A stretch of DNA of 64,000 nt from Thiodiazotropha sp040506775 (GTDB lineage: Bacteria; Pseudomonadota; Gammaproteobacteria; Chromatiales; Chromatiaceae). The DNA lies in NCBI GenBank assembly GCA_040506775.1, contig JBEVWC010000007.1:186001-250000 (forward strand). Reading direction: 5' to 3'. The position numbers and the translations under genes are program-made. The notes beneath the pieces are model-generated. The model did not search any database. It was given only the letters and a program-made list of their open reading frames with translations, and had not been told where the DNA came from. Shown here in pieces: positions 35,806 through 45,788 of this stretch (the first letter of the stretch is position 1; each line of letters opens with the position of its first letter).

Positions 35806-37080
35806 TTACATAAAGGTTTTGGTGAGACCCAGGCCGAACAGGTGGACGCTGGATTCGTAGGTGCCGTTTACTGCTGTGGTGCCATTCAACTCCTGACCGG
35901 CCACCGCAGGGGTGTCGCTATCGATGGTCCGGTCTTCGAACTGCACATACATGTAACCCACATCGACCGTCCAGCCATCTCCGAAGCTGTGACCCAGGCC
36001 GAGGCTGTAGAGATGGCGGTCGGCATCGGGAATTCTCGGACTGAAGTACTCGTCCTGCTGCGGGGTCTCGTCATAGGTGTAACCGATCCGCAACTGGGTT
36101 GCGGTGGTGAAATCATACGTCACACCCAGACGGTAGGCATTGGAGTTCTCGAAATGATTCTGGCTGGTGAAGATGGTGGAGCCATACTCCTCGTTCTTGA
36201 CCACCAGTTCATCGAAGGTTCGCCAGCCGGTGCGGGTGAAGTCAAATTCCACGCCGAGTTTTTCCATGGCCTGGTAACGGGCGCCGATCTGCAACCGCCA
36301 GGGCAGTTCCAGGGTGGCCGTGACGTCCTTGGAGAGGTTGCTCGGCAGCACACCCACTTCATCATCCAGGGTGCCCTTGGCCTTGATCTTGGACGTTGAA
36401 TGATAGCTGGCACCGAAACTCCATTTATCCAGTACCAGCATGCCGCCAAGGTTGAAACCCACGCTCTTGCCATCCCCCTCGAGGTTGAAGCCTGGGTAGG
36501 CGTTACCGTCATTGAGTGCGCTGTTGAACTCGACCTTCTTCATCCAGTAGTAATCGATACCGAACGCCAGGGAAGCCTGGTCGTTGACCTTGTAGGCGGC
36601 ACTCGGGCTGAAGGCGGCGATTTCCAGTTTGGTGTTGGTTGGCATGAAGGTGCCGGCCGGATACTGGTCGCTGTAGATTTCCGTGGCCCACTTGGTTTCC
36701 AGGCCGAACGGAGCATTGATCGCGATGCCCAGGGCCCAATCCTCGTTGACCCGGTTGTGAGCGGAGATGGCGGGTGCGGCGACCAGATCGTTGGCGTCAC
36801 TGTCGGTGGAGCCGGAGCCGGTATCCACCGCCATATCGGGTTGGATCAGGGTCGTTCCCAGGGTGACATGACTGCCCTCGTGAAACGACATGGCCGCCGG
36901 GTTGTAAGCGATGGCCCCCAGTGAATAGGGGTTCGCCACCATCGCATTGGAGGTGGCCAGACCGGTCGCGTTCATTTCAGGAACCGCGAAGCCGGATGCT
37001 TGGACGGTATTGCTCACGAGTAATGTCGAACCACAGGCGATTGTAAGGTAAATGGCGTGAGAGAGACTTTTAGGATACAT
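35806..37080 (-). CDS. OmpP1/FadL/TodX family outer-membrane transporter
   Basis: 424 residues; ATG with GGGAGGATC upstream. The signal peptide is cut after VQA, and the mature start SGFAVPEMNATGLATSNAMVANPYSLGAIAYNPAAMSF in pieces is the FadL hatch pattern (G-F-x-x-x-E...NPA). The rest is a beta-barrel with alternating aromatic strands, and the last residue region LGLTKTF is a typical barrel end. It moves hydrophobic compounds such as long-chain fatty acids or aromatics across the outer membrane; the substrate is unknown. Confidence 0.92.
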   Translation of the reverse strand: MYPKSLSHAIYLTIACGSTLLVSNTVQASGFAVPEMNATGLATSNAMVANPYSLGAIAYNPAAMSFHEGSHVTLGTTLIQPDMAVDTGSGSTDSDANDLVAAPAISAHNRVNEDWALGIAINAPFGLETKWATEIYSDQYPAGTFMPTNTKLEIAAFSPSAAYKVNDQASLAFGIDYYWMKKVEFNSALNDGNAYPGFNLEGDGKSVGFNLGGMLVLDKWSFGASYHSTSKIKAKGTLDDEVGVLPSNLSKDVTATLELPWRLQIGARYQAMEKLGVEFDFTRTGWRTFDELVVKNEEYGSTIFTSQNHFENSNAYRLGVTYDFTTATQLRIGYTYDETPQQDEYFSPRIPDADRHLYSLGLGHSFGDGWTVDVGYMYVQFEDRTIDSDTPAVAGQELNGTTAVNGTYESSVHLFGLGLTKTFM

Positions 37081-37487
37081 GCGGATCCTCCCTTGGACTG
37101 TTGTTTTTGTTCAGACTCACTTCCAATGTTCTGAGTTGTGGGAGGTGATGATCATGGGGGGGCGTTTGCCCCGACCTTGATCACCTGACAACCATCAACC
37201 ATTTCAACCGGTTTGAGATGAGTCCTGCGGAATTATGGAAATTACCATATCCGGTCCAGTGGAAAAAAGTACCCGGAGGCACTCTTTGCCCGGCGGAGCC
37301 GATTCCGCGACGATCATGGCGGGTCATGGAAGCGGCCTGGGGTTCGCCTGCGTCCCGGCTTAATACCGCCGGACGGGTGATGGAATTATTGCGTGGCCGG
37401 GGATCGGACTCGATTCCCAGTATCAATGGTTTGTGATATAAAAAGCGCTTATCCATACAAAGAACAACTGATTGGAAAGCTCTCTCT
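37081..37487. other. Intergenic region between porin and LysR gene
   Basis: About 400 bases between divergent genes. An imperfect inverted repeat AGGTGAT...ATCACCT with a G-rich/C-rich inner stem lies near 37142-37188, within the porin leader on the minus strand. No gene was recognised. A self-regulatory LysR site (T-N11-A) probably lies near 37440-37470, but I cannot single it out. Confidence 0.35.
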
Positions 37488-38396
37488 ATGGCGGATCGCA
37501 GATTACAGGTTTTTCACACAGTTGCGCGGCTGTTGAGTTTCACCAAGGCAGCGGAAACCCTCCACATGACACAACCTGCCGTCACCTTTCAGGTGCGTCA
37601 GTTGGAAGAATACTTCAATACACGTCTGTTCGATCGTACGCATAACCGCATCAGCCTGACCGAGGCTGGCGATCGGGTATTTGGCTATGCGGACCGGATT
37701 TTCGACCTCTACACAGAGATGGAGAATTCGGTACGCGAGATGACCGGCGAGATACGCGGTGCACTGACCATCGGCGCCAGCACCACCATTGCGGAGTATA
37801 TGCTGCCCGCCCTGCTGGGGGATTTCGGTACCCGGTTTCCGGAGGTCACCATCCATCTCAGGGTGTCGAATTCCGAGGGGATCGTCTCAATGGTGGAAAA
37901 CAATGCCATCGACCTCGGGGTGGTCGAAGCGCCGGTGGGTAACAAGAACCTGGTGGTGGAGGTCTGTCGCGAGGATCAACTGGTCGCCATCGTACCCCCG
38001 AATCACGATCTGTCGAATCTTGAATCGGTGAGTATCGACAAACTGCTGGAGTTTCCCTTCATCTGTCGTGAGGAGGGATCGGGTACCCGCGAGGTCATCA
38101 ATGAGTACCTGGATACCAACTGCGCCGATTCCAGTCTGAATATCTACATGGAACTGGGTAGTCCTGAGGCCGTCAAGGGTGCGGTGGAGGCGGGTATGGG
38201 GGTCTCGGTCGTCTCTCGCGCCACGATTCAGAAAGAGCTGAAGCTCGATACCCTGCGCGCCATCAACCTGGTGCCGCCGCTGGAACGGCCCTTCTCATTT
38301 GTTCATCAGAAGCAGAAATTCCGCCTCCGGGCGATGGAGGAGTTACTCGATTTTGCCCGTGGTTACTGCGAGGAACACGGGGATGAGCAACTCTAG
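37488..38396 (+). CDS. LysR family transcriptional regulator
   Basis: 302 residues. The N-terminal winged helix-turn-helix is classic (RLLSFTKAAETLHMTQPAVTFQVRQLEEYFNTRLFDR in pieces, residues 10-50). The effector domain begins GALTIGASTTIAEYMLPALLGDFGTRFPEV, resembling the CysL/selenium-associated LysR group, and has EEGSGTREV, a binding-loop motif of that group. It may control sulfur or selenium functions. The divergent porin gene is a candidate target, but this is inference from position. Confidence 0.9.
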   Translation: MADRRLQVFHTVARLLSFTKAAETLHMTQPAVTFQVRQLEEYFNTRLFDRTHNRISLTEAGDRVFGYADRIFDLYTEMENSVREMTGEIRGALTIGASTTIAEYMLPALLGDFGTRFPEVTIHLRVSNSEGIVSMVENNAIDLGVVEAPVGNKNLVVEVCREDQLVAIVPPNHDLSNLESVSIDKLLEFPFICREEGSGTREVINEYLDTNCADSSLNIYMELGSPEAVKGAVEAGMGVSVVSRATIQKELKLDTLRAINLVPPLERPFSFVHQKQKFRLRAMEELLDFARGYCEEHGDEQL

Positions 38397-38458
38397 ATCA
38401 CTACTCGCAGGATATTTCATCCAAGCTCTACCGGTATACGCATCGGGGAGCGGCTGAG

Positions 38459-38845
38459 ATGCAGTACATGCCCACCCAGAAGCGTCTCAGCGATTCGCAG
38501 AAGCGTCTGCTGGCCAGCTTCGACAGGTTGGCGCCCCAGGACCGGGATACCTTGCAGGCCTTTGCCGATTTTCTGGCCTCCCGGGAATCGCCGGAGGGTG
38601 AGATTCAGGCCGACACGGGACCCCTGCTGCCGAAACCCATCGAACGGCCCCAGGATGAATCGGTGGTCAAGGCAATCAAACGACTCACCGAACGTTATTA
38701 CATGCTGCAGCGGGAAAAGCTGCTCGATGAGACCTCTTCCCTGATGATGTCCCATATCATGCAGGGGCGCGCCGCGCCGGAGGTGATCGACGATCTGGAA
38801 GCGCTTTTCGAGCGGCATTATCAGGACTATCTAAGCCGGTCCTGA
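38459..38845 (+). CDS. Conserved hypothetical protein, 128 residues
   Basis: Soluble and mainly helical, without cysteine. A charged N-terminal helix region (KRLSDSQKRLLASFDRL, DRDTLQAFADFLAS) is followed by an acidic-proline linker and a C-terminal helical part (ERPQDESVVKAIKRLTERYYMLQREKLL, VIDDLEALFERHYQDYL). The pattern resembles small uncharacterised proteins of sulfur-oxidising gammaproteobacteria that sit near LysR or permease genes, but I cannot name a family. GGGGAGCG is upstream of the ATG. It lies 62 bases after lysR in the same direction. Confidence 0.7.
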   Translation: MQYMPTQKRLSDSQKRLLASFDRLAPQDRDTLQAFADFLASRESPEGEIQADTGPLLPKPIERPQDESVVKAIKRLTERYYMLQREKLLDETSSLMMSHIMQGRAAPEVIDDLEALFERHYQDYLSRS

Positions 38846-38973
38846 GGTGTGACGTGTGCCGATTTGTGGCTTTCGTATCCACGTTTGGGTTGTCAGTATT
38901 TTTCTTCGGCGACCGGATGACCCGTTGAGGGTAACATCCGGAAGATGCGAATTGTGTCCCGATAGGTCATCGT

Positions 38974-40050
38974 ATGCAGGTCATCACCAACTGGTTCAAA
39001 CGCTATTTCTCTGATCCGCAGATCGTCTTTCTGACGCTGTTCCTGATTTTTTTCTTCGGCATCGTCATCACCATGGGGGACATGCTCGCCCCTGTGCTGG
39101 CCAGCGTGGTGGTGGCCTATCTGCTCGAAGGGGTGGTCACACAGCTTGAGCAGCGTTCCTGGCCCCGCCTGATCTCGGTGATTCTGGTGTTCATCCTGTT
39201 TCTGCTGTTCGTGGCCCTGGTGCTGTTGGGACTGTTGCCCCTGTTGTCCCGCCAGATCACTGATTTCCTGCAACAACTGCCGAGCATGATCGCCATGGGG
39301 CAGAAGGCGATCATGGCCCTGCCGGAACGCTATCCGGATCTGATTCCCCAGGATCAGGTGGATCAGTTGATTCAGCAGTTGCGCGTGGAGATCGGCTCTT
39401 TCGCCCAGCGGGCTGTGACCTGGTCACTCGCCTCGGTGGTGGGGGTGATCACCCTGGTGGTCTATCTGATCCTGATGCCCCTGCTGGTGTTCTTTTTTCT
39501 CAAGGACAAAAATCTGATCATCGGCTGGTTTGTCTCCTACCTGCCCAAGCATCGGCGTTTTTCGGTCAATGTGTGGAAGGATGTGGACAAACAGATCGCC
39601 AATTACGTGAGGGGCAAGTTCTGGGAGATCATCATCGTCTGGTCGGTGAGCCTGGTGACCTTCACCCTGCTGGGACTGAATTACGCCCTGCTGCTGGCGG
39701 TGATGGTGGGCCTGTCGGTCATCATCCCCTACATCGGGGCGGCGGTAGTGACCATACCGGTGCTGTTCATCGCCTGGTTTCAGTGGGGTTGGTCATCCGA
39801 TTTCGCCTGGCTGGCGACGGCCTATTTCATTATCCAGGCCCTGGATGGCAATGTGCTGGTGCCGCTGCTGTTTTCCGAAGTCGTCAACCTGCACCCCGTG
39901 GCGATCATCGTGGCGATTCTGGTATTCGGCGGATTCTGGGGGTTTTGGGGGGTGTTCTTTGCGATCCCCCTGGCGACCCTGGTACAGGCCGTGCTGACAG
40001 CCTGGCCAAGAAGTGACGGGGAGGGTCCGCCCCCAGTAGCGGAGACCTAA
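38974..40050 (+). CDS. AI-2E/PerM family transporter
   Basis: 358 residues with about eight membrane helices. Helix pairs at the N-terminus (IVFLTLFLIFFFGIVITMGDMLAPVLASVVVAYLL in pieces), a periplasmic or cytoplasmic amphipathic segment (about 105-150) and the family block VIIPYIGAAVVTIPVLFIAWFQWG are followed by QALDGNVLVPLLFSEVVNLHPVAIIVAILVFGGFWGFWGVFFAIPLATL in pieces. The last block is the hallmark of the AI-2E transporter family. The substrate is not predictable; members include autoinducer-2 exporters and Na+/H+ antiporters. Confidence 0.88.
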   Translation: MQVITNWFKRYFSDPQIVFLTLFLIFFFGIVITMGDMLAPVLASVVVAYLLEGVVTQLEQRSWPRLISVILVFILFLLFVALVLLGLLPLLSRQITDFLQQLPSMIAMGQKAIMALPERYPDLIPQDQVDQLIQQLRVEIGSFAQRAVTWSLASVVGVITLVVYLILMPLLVFFFLKDKNLIIGWFVSYLPKHRRFSVNVWKDVDKQIANYVRGKFWEIIIVWSVSLVTFTLLGLNYALLLAVMVGLSVIIPYIGAAVVTIPVLFIAWFQWGWSSDFAWLATAYFIIQALDGNVLVPLLFSEVVNLHPVAIIVAILVFGGFWGFWGVFFAIPLATLVQAVLTAWPRSDGEGPPPVAET

Positions 40051-40090
40051 GGCCGGACCCTTAACAGGTAAAGTTTTGCTCGAAGATCGA

Positions 40091-40282
40091 TCAGGACTTC
40101 TTGGTGTTGATGCCGAAGATCGACCACATCGGGCAGTAGGAGATCAGGCCGGTCAACAGGGGCACCAGGCCGATGGCGCCGAGCCAGTTGATGGGGTTGC
40201 TCAGCAGAAAACCCCAGGCGAGGATGGCCAGGCCGGCAATGATGCGGATGATGCGTTCGATACCACCTACGTTCTGAGTCAT
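40091..40282 (-). CDS. DUF2892 (YgaP-like) membrane protein
   Basis: 63 residues from the ATG at 40282 with AGGAG upstream. It starts MTQNVGGIERIIRIIAGLAIL, followed by a second helix IGLVPLLTGLISYCPMWSIFGINT; the conserved cysteine in SYCPMYxxfG is kept. DUF2892 forms a small two-helix membrane unit, often fused to or near rhodaneses. It is close to a Crp/Fnr regulator gene in the same orientation. Confidence 0.88.
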   Translation of the reverse strand: MTQNVGGIERIIRIIAGLAILAWGFLLSNPINWLGAIGLVPLLTGLISYCPMWSIFGINTKKS

Positions 40283-40450
40283 GGTTATGCTCCTGTGATT
40301 GGATTGTTTGGGCAGACTGTTAGACATGGACCGTGCTACATGGTGCGGTCCTGAACACTTTCCCAGATTAGATACGGATTAGTCGTTTGTCTGTGATTAA
40401 GTCACACAGGCCACCACCCCGGGCGTTACAGTGTCGGACACTGCACGAGT

Positions 40451-41131
40451 TCACTGGTTGGACAGGGCCGCCAGTTTCGCGCGATCCAGGATTTGAATCG
40501 CCCCGCGCTGGATCTGGATCAGGCGCCGCTGTTCCAGATCCTTGAGGACCCGGCTGACCACCTCACGGGAGGTCCCCAGATCAGAGGCAATTGCCTGATG
40601 GGTCTGTTCGATCCGTTCCCGGGCAGGCTCGGCGTTTTGCACCAGGAAGCTGGCCAGGCGGGTGTCTACCCGCCGGAAGGCGATCTCCTCGACGATTCCG
40701 ATCACCTCGCTCAGGCGGCTGCTGACCAGACTGAAAAGATATTTACGCCAGGCGGGAGTCTCGTCGGACCAGCGCACCACATCAGCGGGATTGATCAACA
40801 CCGCCTCGATCGGTTCCTCGCTGACGGCAAAAGCAGGGAAAGGCTGTCCATTGACGATACAGGATGCGGTGAGGATGCAGCTCTCACCCGGTCCGATGCG
40901 GTAGAGGGTGATTTCACGGCCGTTGTCGCCGATCTTGTAGACCCGGGCCTGACCGGAGAGGACCAGCGCCAGATGACTGCACTGGCTGCCCTGCTGACAA
41001 ATCGGTTGTGCTGCGGGAAGGTTGATCAGGGAAACCGACTGAAAGAAGCGCCTCTGGAAGCTGTTATCCGCTTGTTGCAGGAAGTCGAATTGGCCCATGA
41101 TGCGGTCAGTTGCAGAGGAATCGGTAATCAA
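40451..41131 (-). CDS. Crp/Fnr family regulator without iron-sulfur cysteines
   Basis: 226 residues. The preferred start is the TTG at 41131, which has AGGAG five bases before it; an ATG at 41098 lacks a Shine-Dalgarno sequence. The cyclic-nucleotide fold is at about 25-140 and the helix-turn-helix near 180 reads IASDLGTSREVVSRVLKDLE. E-x-x-S-R in the recognition helix is Fnr-like. Cysteines needed for an N-terminal 4Fe-4S cluster are absent. It probably answers to another redox or NO signal; the DUF2892 gene downstream is a candidate member of its regulon. Confidence 0.88.
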   Translation of the reverse strand: MITDSSATDRIMGQFDFLQQADNSFQRRFFQSVSLINLPAAQPICQQGSQCSHLALVLSGQARVYKIGDNGREITLYRIGPGESCILTASCIVNGQPFPAFAVSEEPIEAVLINPADVVRWSDETPAWRKYLFSLVSSRLSEVIGIVEEIAFRRVDTRLASFLVQNAEPARERIEQTHQAIASDLGTSREVVSRVLKDLEQRRLIQIQRGAIQILDRAKLAALSNQ

Positions 41132-41382
41132 AACGGCTCCTGGTTCAATTGGGTGACATATCGGGTTGACTGGAAACCCGGTTCAGCCGAGGCACCCTGT
41201 TCGGATGTGCCGGGTGATCTCAATGATAGGCAAGCCGGTTAGTTCGGTCCACTCAACCCGGGTACTATGTAAATGAGGCAGTTATCTCTCTAATGTGCTA
41301 ATTTACATCAGTATTGACGCGCCATGAGAATGGTCGGGTCGATACAACAGACGTCCTTCCTCCTGTTCAATTCGAATTTGGC

Positions 41383-44223
41383 ATGTCAGATCCCAACGAA
41401 GAAGCGGTGAAAATCAAAAAAGAGCGGGTTCGCCTGCTCTACGCCAATGGCACCACCCTGATTATCGCGAATTTCATTGCCGGTCTGATCTTCTTCTACC
41501 TCAACCAGATCTGGGACCATCCACAGGGACTCGTTTGGGGCGGATTATTCACCCTGGTGTTGATTGCCCAGATCATACTCACCCTGTTCATGAAACGGAG
41601 TGACCTGGTGCGTCTGCAGATGTGGCGCTATGCCATGCTCCCCGGGGTAATGATACTCGGCATACTCTGGGCCTTGGCATTGGTGCACCTGCTGAGGAAT
41701 CCAATGCTCACCGACTACCTGGTCCTCGACCTGGTTCTGATCGGCACGGTGTTTCTGCTGTCTGCGCTGTTGCTGACGGTGGATACCTTCTTCAGCATTC
41801 TTTTCGTGCTTGTGGCAGCGGTGCTGGTGGTACTCTCCCTGTCCGGGGGACAGGGGAGTGTGAGCGAGGAATTCCTGGTCGGACTGATTGCCTATGCCCT
41901 GGCGCTGCTCATCATCTCGGCCTGGATGACGGTCTACCAGCAGGGTTATCTGCTGATCGCGGCGAACCGGGTGTTGCTGCATGAGCGCATGGTCACCTCG
42001 GAAACGGAATTGAGCGAGTTGCGCAGCCGCCTGGTACAGGAAAACGATCAACGCCAATCCGTGGAGCAGCAATTGTCCCTGGCCAAGGAGGCGGCCGAGA
42101 GCGCCAATCTGGCCAAGTCGGAATTCCTCGCCACCATGAGCCACGAGATACGCACCCCGCTCAACGGCATCCTGCCGATTCTCGAAATGCTCCTGGATAC
42201 CCGGCTCGACAAGGAACAGAAGCAGTTTGTCACCACCGCGCTCAATTCATCCCAGGTGCTGCTCAGTATCATCAACGATATCCTGGATTTCTCGAAAATC
42301 GAGGCCGGCAAGCTGGATCTGGAGTTCATCGATGTCAACCTGAAGAACATCATCGAACAGGTGACTTCATTGATGAAGAACGCCGCGGATCGGCGCCATC
42401 TCAAATTACACTACCGGATCGACAACAATGTGCCGCATACGGTGCGAGGCGATCCTATCCGTCTGCGTCAGATTCTCACCAACCTGGTCAGCAATGCGGT
42501 CAAGTTCACCGAACATGGTGAAGTCACGGTTGAGTTGTCCCGCCGTCAGAGTACCCGTACCGAGGTGGAACTGATGTTCGGCGTCAGGGACAGCGGCATT
42601 GGCATGACCCAGGAGCAGGTTTCACGGCTGTTCGAACCCTTCTCTCAGGCCGACGCCTCCACCACCCGCAAGCATGGGGGTACCGGCCTGGGACTGGTGA
42701 TCTGCAAGCGTCTCACCGAGTTGATGGGGGGCAAGATCGGGGTCAAGTCGCAGCCGGGAGAGGGTTCCTATTTCTGGTTTCTGCTGCCGATGCGCAAGTC
42801 CCTCTCGGATATGCCTTCCGGGCGTCGCAATCTTCAGGATATCCGGACCCTGTTGCTGGCGGATGCCCAGACACCGGGTTATCAGGAGATTGTGCGGCTG
42901 CTCAAGCAGCAGGGCATGCTCGTGGAACAGTCCGGCGATCAGTACGATGCCCTCAGCAAACTCAAATCATCCGCAAATCTCGGCGCAAGCTGGCGTTACG
43001 AACTGATCCTGGTGGATGCCTCGATGGCGTCAGTCAACCTGATTCAGGTCGTGGAGTCGGCGCGGGAGATCATGCACATGCGGGATGTGCCGGTGCTGGC
43101 CTTGAATACACCCCACGACAGTATCGAAGGTCTGGAACGGTTCGGGATCAACTGCCTCAGCGACACAGCACCGATCAAGGAAATCAAGATGCGCCTGCAT
43201 CGGATCTTTGATGTGGAGCAGATGTCCGTGGCCAGTACCAGTCCGGAGGAGATCCCGATTCCCCGTCTTCCCGACGACCATCTCAACTGGCTGGACAAGC
43301 ATGGTGATCGACCGGCCGAGGAGCCGAAGCCGGATCATCCGCCCGCTGAAACCCCGGTACATAGAACCCGGCTTGTGGGGCGGGTTCTGGTGGTCGAGGA
43401 CAATCCGGTCAACCAGGCCGTGGTGAAGAAGATGCTGGAGAAGAGTGGCCTGTCTCCTGTCACCGCCAATGATGGACTGGAGGCAATGGAAGCCTTGCGT
43501 GGTGAACAGTTTGATGTGGTCCTGATGGACTGCCAGATGCCCCGCATGGATGGCTACGAGGCGACCGAGGCGATGCGCGAGCGGGAAAAGAAGCAGGCAC
43601 TGCAACGTACCCCGATCATCGCCATGACCGCCAATGCCATGACCGGGGATCGGGAGCGCTGTCTGGCCTGTGGGATGGACGACTACCTCTCCAAACCGGT
43701 CAAGCCGGCTCAATTGGAGAATATGCTTCGCCAATGGTTACCCATGGAGGGGATGATTCAGGAGCCTTCCCCTGCTAGTCTTTCTGAAACTGAGTCCGAA
43801 ACGACTCAGTCAACGGATGTGGGACTTACCAGCGAAACCTTTCTCAATGTCGGAGATTCCAGCATGACCGTAAGCGGTATCATAGACCGCAATGTTCTGG
43901 AGGAGTTGTACGAGATCATGGAGGAAGACTTCGTGTCGGTTCTGGAGAGCTATTTGAAGAGCGCTCCGGGTCTGATGTATGGCATCCGTGACGCGGTGAA
44001 GTCCGGTGATATGGACGGGCTGGTGAAATCCGCGCATCCCCTCAAATCCAGCAGCGCCAATGTGGGCGCCATGGAACTTTCCATCCTTGCCCGGGAACTC
44101 GAATTCAAAGGCCGGCAAAACGACACCAATGGCCTGGTGGACAGCTACAACCGTACCGCAGAGGCTTATCGTCGTTCAGTGAGTGAACTCAAGTCGATCG
44201 TCGAAAAGGGCCATTTTCGTTAG
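41383..44223 (+). CDS. BarA-like hybrid sensor histidine kinase
   Basis: 946 residues from the ATG at 41383 (a TTG at 41314 would add 23). Six membrane helices (about 25-195) and a coiled coil precede HisKA with ATMSHEIRTPLNGI (phospho-His), then HATPase (DSGIGMTQEQ, GGTGLGLVICKRL). A degenerate receiver-like segment (about 490-620) follows, then a true receiver with VLMDCQMPRMDGYEA (phospho-Asp), then an Hpt domain ending with SAHPLKSSSANVGA (phospho-His). It should run a full His-Asp-His relay to an unlinked regulator. It could supply phosphate to the kinase-less relay protein at 7750-9624, which is speculation. Confidence 0.92.
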   Translation: MSDPNEEAVKIKKERVRLLYANGTTLIIANFIAGLIFFYLNQIWDHPQGLVWGGLFTLVLIAQIILTLFMKRSDLVRLQMWRYAMLPGVMILGILWALALVHLLRNPMLTDYLVLDLVLIGTVFLLSALLLTVDTFFSILFVLVAAVLVVLSLSGGQGSVSEEFLVGLIAYALALLIISAWMTVYQQGYLLIAANRVLLHERMVTSETELSELRSRLVQENDQRQSVEQQLSLAKEAAESANLAKSEFLATMSHEIRTPLNGILPILEMLLDTRLDKEQKQFVTTALNSSQVLLSIINDILDFSKIEAGKLDLEFIDVNLKNIIEQVTSLMKNAADRRHLKLHYRIDNNVPHTVRGDPIRLRQILTNLVSNAVKFTEHGEVTVELSRRQSTRTEVELMFGVRDSGIGMTQEQVSRLFEPFSQADASTTRKHGGTGLGLVICKRLTELMGGKIGVKSQPGEGSYFWFLLPMRKSLSDMPSGRRNLQDIRTLLLADAQTPGYQEIVRLLKQQGMLVEQSGDQYDALSKLKSSANLGASWRYELILVDASMASVNLIQVVESAREIMHMRDVPVLALNTPHDSIEGLERFGINCLSDTAPIKEIKMRLHRIFDVEQMSVASTSPEEIPIPRLPDDHLNWLDKHGDRPAEEPKPDHPPAETPVHRTRLVGRVLVVEDNPVNQAVVKKMLEKSGLSPVTANDGLEAMEALRGEQFDVVLMDCQMPRMDGYEATEAMREREKKQALQRTPIIAMTANAMTGDRERCLACGMDDYLSKPVKPAQLENMLRQWLPMEGMIQEPSPASLSETESETTQSTDVGLTSETFLNVGDSSMTVSGIIDRNVLEELYEIMEEDFVSVLESYLKSAPGLMYGIRDAVKSGDMDGLVKSAHPLKSSSANVGAMELSILARELEFKGRQNDTNGLVDSYNRTAEAYRRSVSELKSIVEKGHFR

Positions 44224-44241
44224 TAGCTGATCCTTTTTGAT

Positions 44242-44272
44242 GATCCGGATGGCCCTGTCTGCCATCCGGATC
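44242..44272. terminator. Bidirectional terminator hairpin
   Basis: A perfect 12-base stem GATCCGGATGGC/GCCATCCGGATC with a seven-base loop lies between the convergent hybrid kinase and phoH-like genes. Confidence 0.75.
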
Positions 44273-44290
44273 CTGTACGTCCGACTCAAT

Positions 44291-45700
44291 TCAGAGATTT
44301 GATGAGGCGTAATCCGCCAGCCTCGAACGTTCCCCTCGCTGCAGGGTGATGTGCCCGCTATGCGGCCAGTTCTTGAATCGATCCACCGCGTAAGTCAGGC
44401 CCGAGGTCGTCTCGGTGAGGTAGGGGGTGTCGATCTGTGCCACGTTCCCCAGGCACACAATCTTGGTCCCCGGCCCGGCCCGGGTGATGAGGGTCTTCAT
44501 CTGCTTGGGGGTCAGGTTCTGCGCCTCGTCCAGGATGATGTACTTGTTCAGGAAGGTGCGCCCGCGCATGAAATTCAGCGAGTGAATGCGGATGCGGCTG
44601 CGCAGCAGGTCTTCGGTGGCCGCCCGTCCCCACTCGCCACCCTCGGTCTGGGTCAGCACCTCCAGGTTATCCATCAGCGCGCCCATCCAGGGAGTCATCT
44701 TTTCTTCCTCAGTACCCGGCAGAAAACCGATGTCCTCGCCGACCGGGACCGTTACCCGGGTCATGATGATCTCCCGGTAGAGGTTCTGATCGAGGGTCTG
44801 TACCAGTCCCGCAGCCAGGGTCAGAAGGGTTTTACCCGTGCCTGCGGTGCCCAGCAGAGAGACAAAATCGAGGTCGGGATCGAGCAGCAGATTGAGGGCG
44901 AAGTTCTGTTCCGGATTGCGTGCGGTGATCCCCCACACAGCGTGTTTCGGGTTGGTGTAGTCTTCCGCCAGTTCCATGATGGCGCCATTGTCCTGTTTCT
45001 CCCGCACGATGGCCTGGAAACCCTCGTCCCCGTTGAGAAACAGGCATTGACTGGGGTACCAGTCACGGGTGTCCGGTCCGCTGATGCGGTAGAAGGTATG
45101 TCCCTCTTCCTGCCAGGATTCGAGTTCCTTGGTGTGCTGTTCCCAGAAGTCCGCTTCCAGCTCGTTCATCCCGGTGTAGAGCAGGTTGACGTCTTCAAGA
45201 ACCTGGTCGTTGGAATAGTCCTCGGCCCGCAGCCCCAGTACGCTGGCCTTGATCCGCAGATTGATGTCCTTGGATACGATGATGATGCGTTTTTCCGGGT
45301 GTTCTGACTGCAGGCACAGGGCGGTGGCCAGAATATTGTTGTCCGGAGTGCTTCCCGGCAGCGCCTGGGGCAGTTCCTGGGTGACCGGTTTGGTCTGGAA
45401 AAACAGTCGCCCGCTGATCGCCTCGGTGCCACCGTTGATCTGCAGGGTGTTGAGCGGCAGGCCATGACCGATTTCGTTTTGCGCAATATGGCCCATCAGT
45501 TCGTCGAGAAAGCGACTGGTCTGGCGTACGTTGCGCGCCACCTCTGACATGCCTTTCTTGCCTTTGTCCAACTCCTCGAGCACGACCATCGGTAGATAGA
45601 TGTCATGCTCCTTGAAGCGGAACAGAGCGGTCGGGTCGTGCATCAGAACATTGGTGTCGAGTACGTAAAGCCGGGGTTTGGAGGATTGATTTTCGGACAT
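44291..45700 (-). CDS. PhoH family protein with N-terminal PIN domain
   Basis: 469 residues. The N-terminal PIN nuclease domain has LYVLDTNVLMHDPTAL, the acidic Mg site continuing in IIVSKDINLRIKA (about 40-180). The PhoH ATPase domain has Walker A GTAGTGKTLLTL and Walker B YIILDEAQNLTP. PIN-PhoH proteins are RNA helicase/RNases, suggesting a role in RNA quality control. The length is typical of the PIN-PhoH (YlaK-like) group. It is followed on the same strand, in order of transcription, by the end of the hybrid-kinase gene in reverse. Confidence 0.94.
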   Translation of the reverse strand: MSENQSSKPRLYVLDTNVLMHDPTALFRFKEHDIYLPMVVLEELDKGKKGMSEVARNVRQTSRFLDELMGHIAQNEIGHGLPLNTLQINGGTEAISGRLFFQTKPVTQELPQALPGSTPDNNILATALCLQSEHPEKRIIIVSKDINLRIKASVLGLRAEDYSNDQVLEDVNLLYTGMNELEADFWEQHTKELESWQEEGHTFYRISGPDTRDWYPSQCLFLNGDEGFQAIVREKQDNGAIMELAEDYTNPKHAVWGITARNPEQNFALNLLLDPDLDFVSLLGTAGTGKTLLTLAAGLVQTLDQNLYREIIMTRVTVPVGEDIGFLPGTEEEKMTPWMGALMDNLEVLTQTEGGEWGRAATEDLLRSRIRIHSLNFMRGRTFLNKYIILDEAQNLTPKQMKTLITRAGPGTKIVCLGNVAQIDTPYLTETTSGLTYAVDRFKNWPHSGHITLQRGERSRLADYASSNL

Positions 45701-45788
45701 GGGCAGTCTCAGGTTTCAGACAGACACATCGTCTGCGCCCGTAATGTTTTCCGGGCCAGGCGAGGAGAATGGTTCAGGGTCAGGATGA

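Noticed and set aside
44351..45307. 318-residue open frame on the plus strand
   Set aside because: Antisense to the PIN-PhoH gene, whose motifs are intact.
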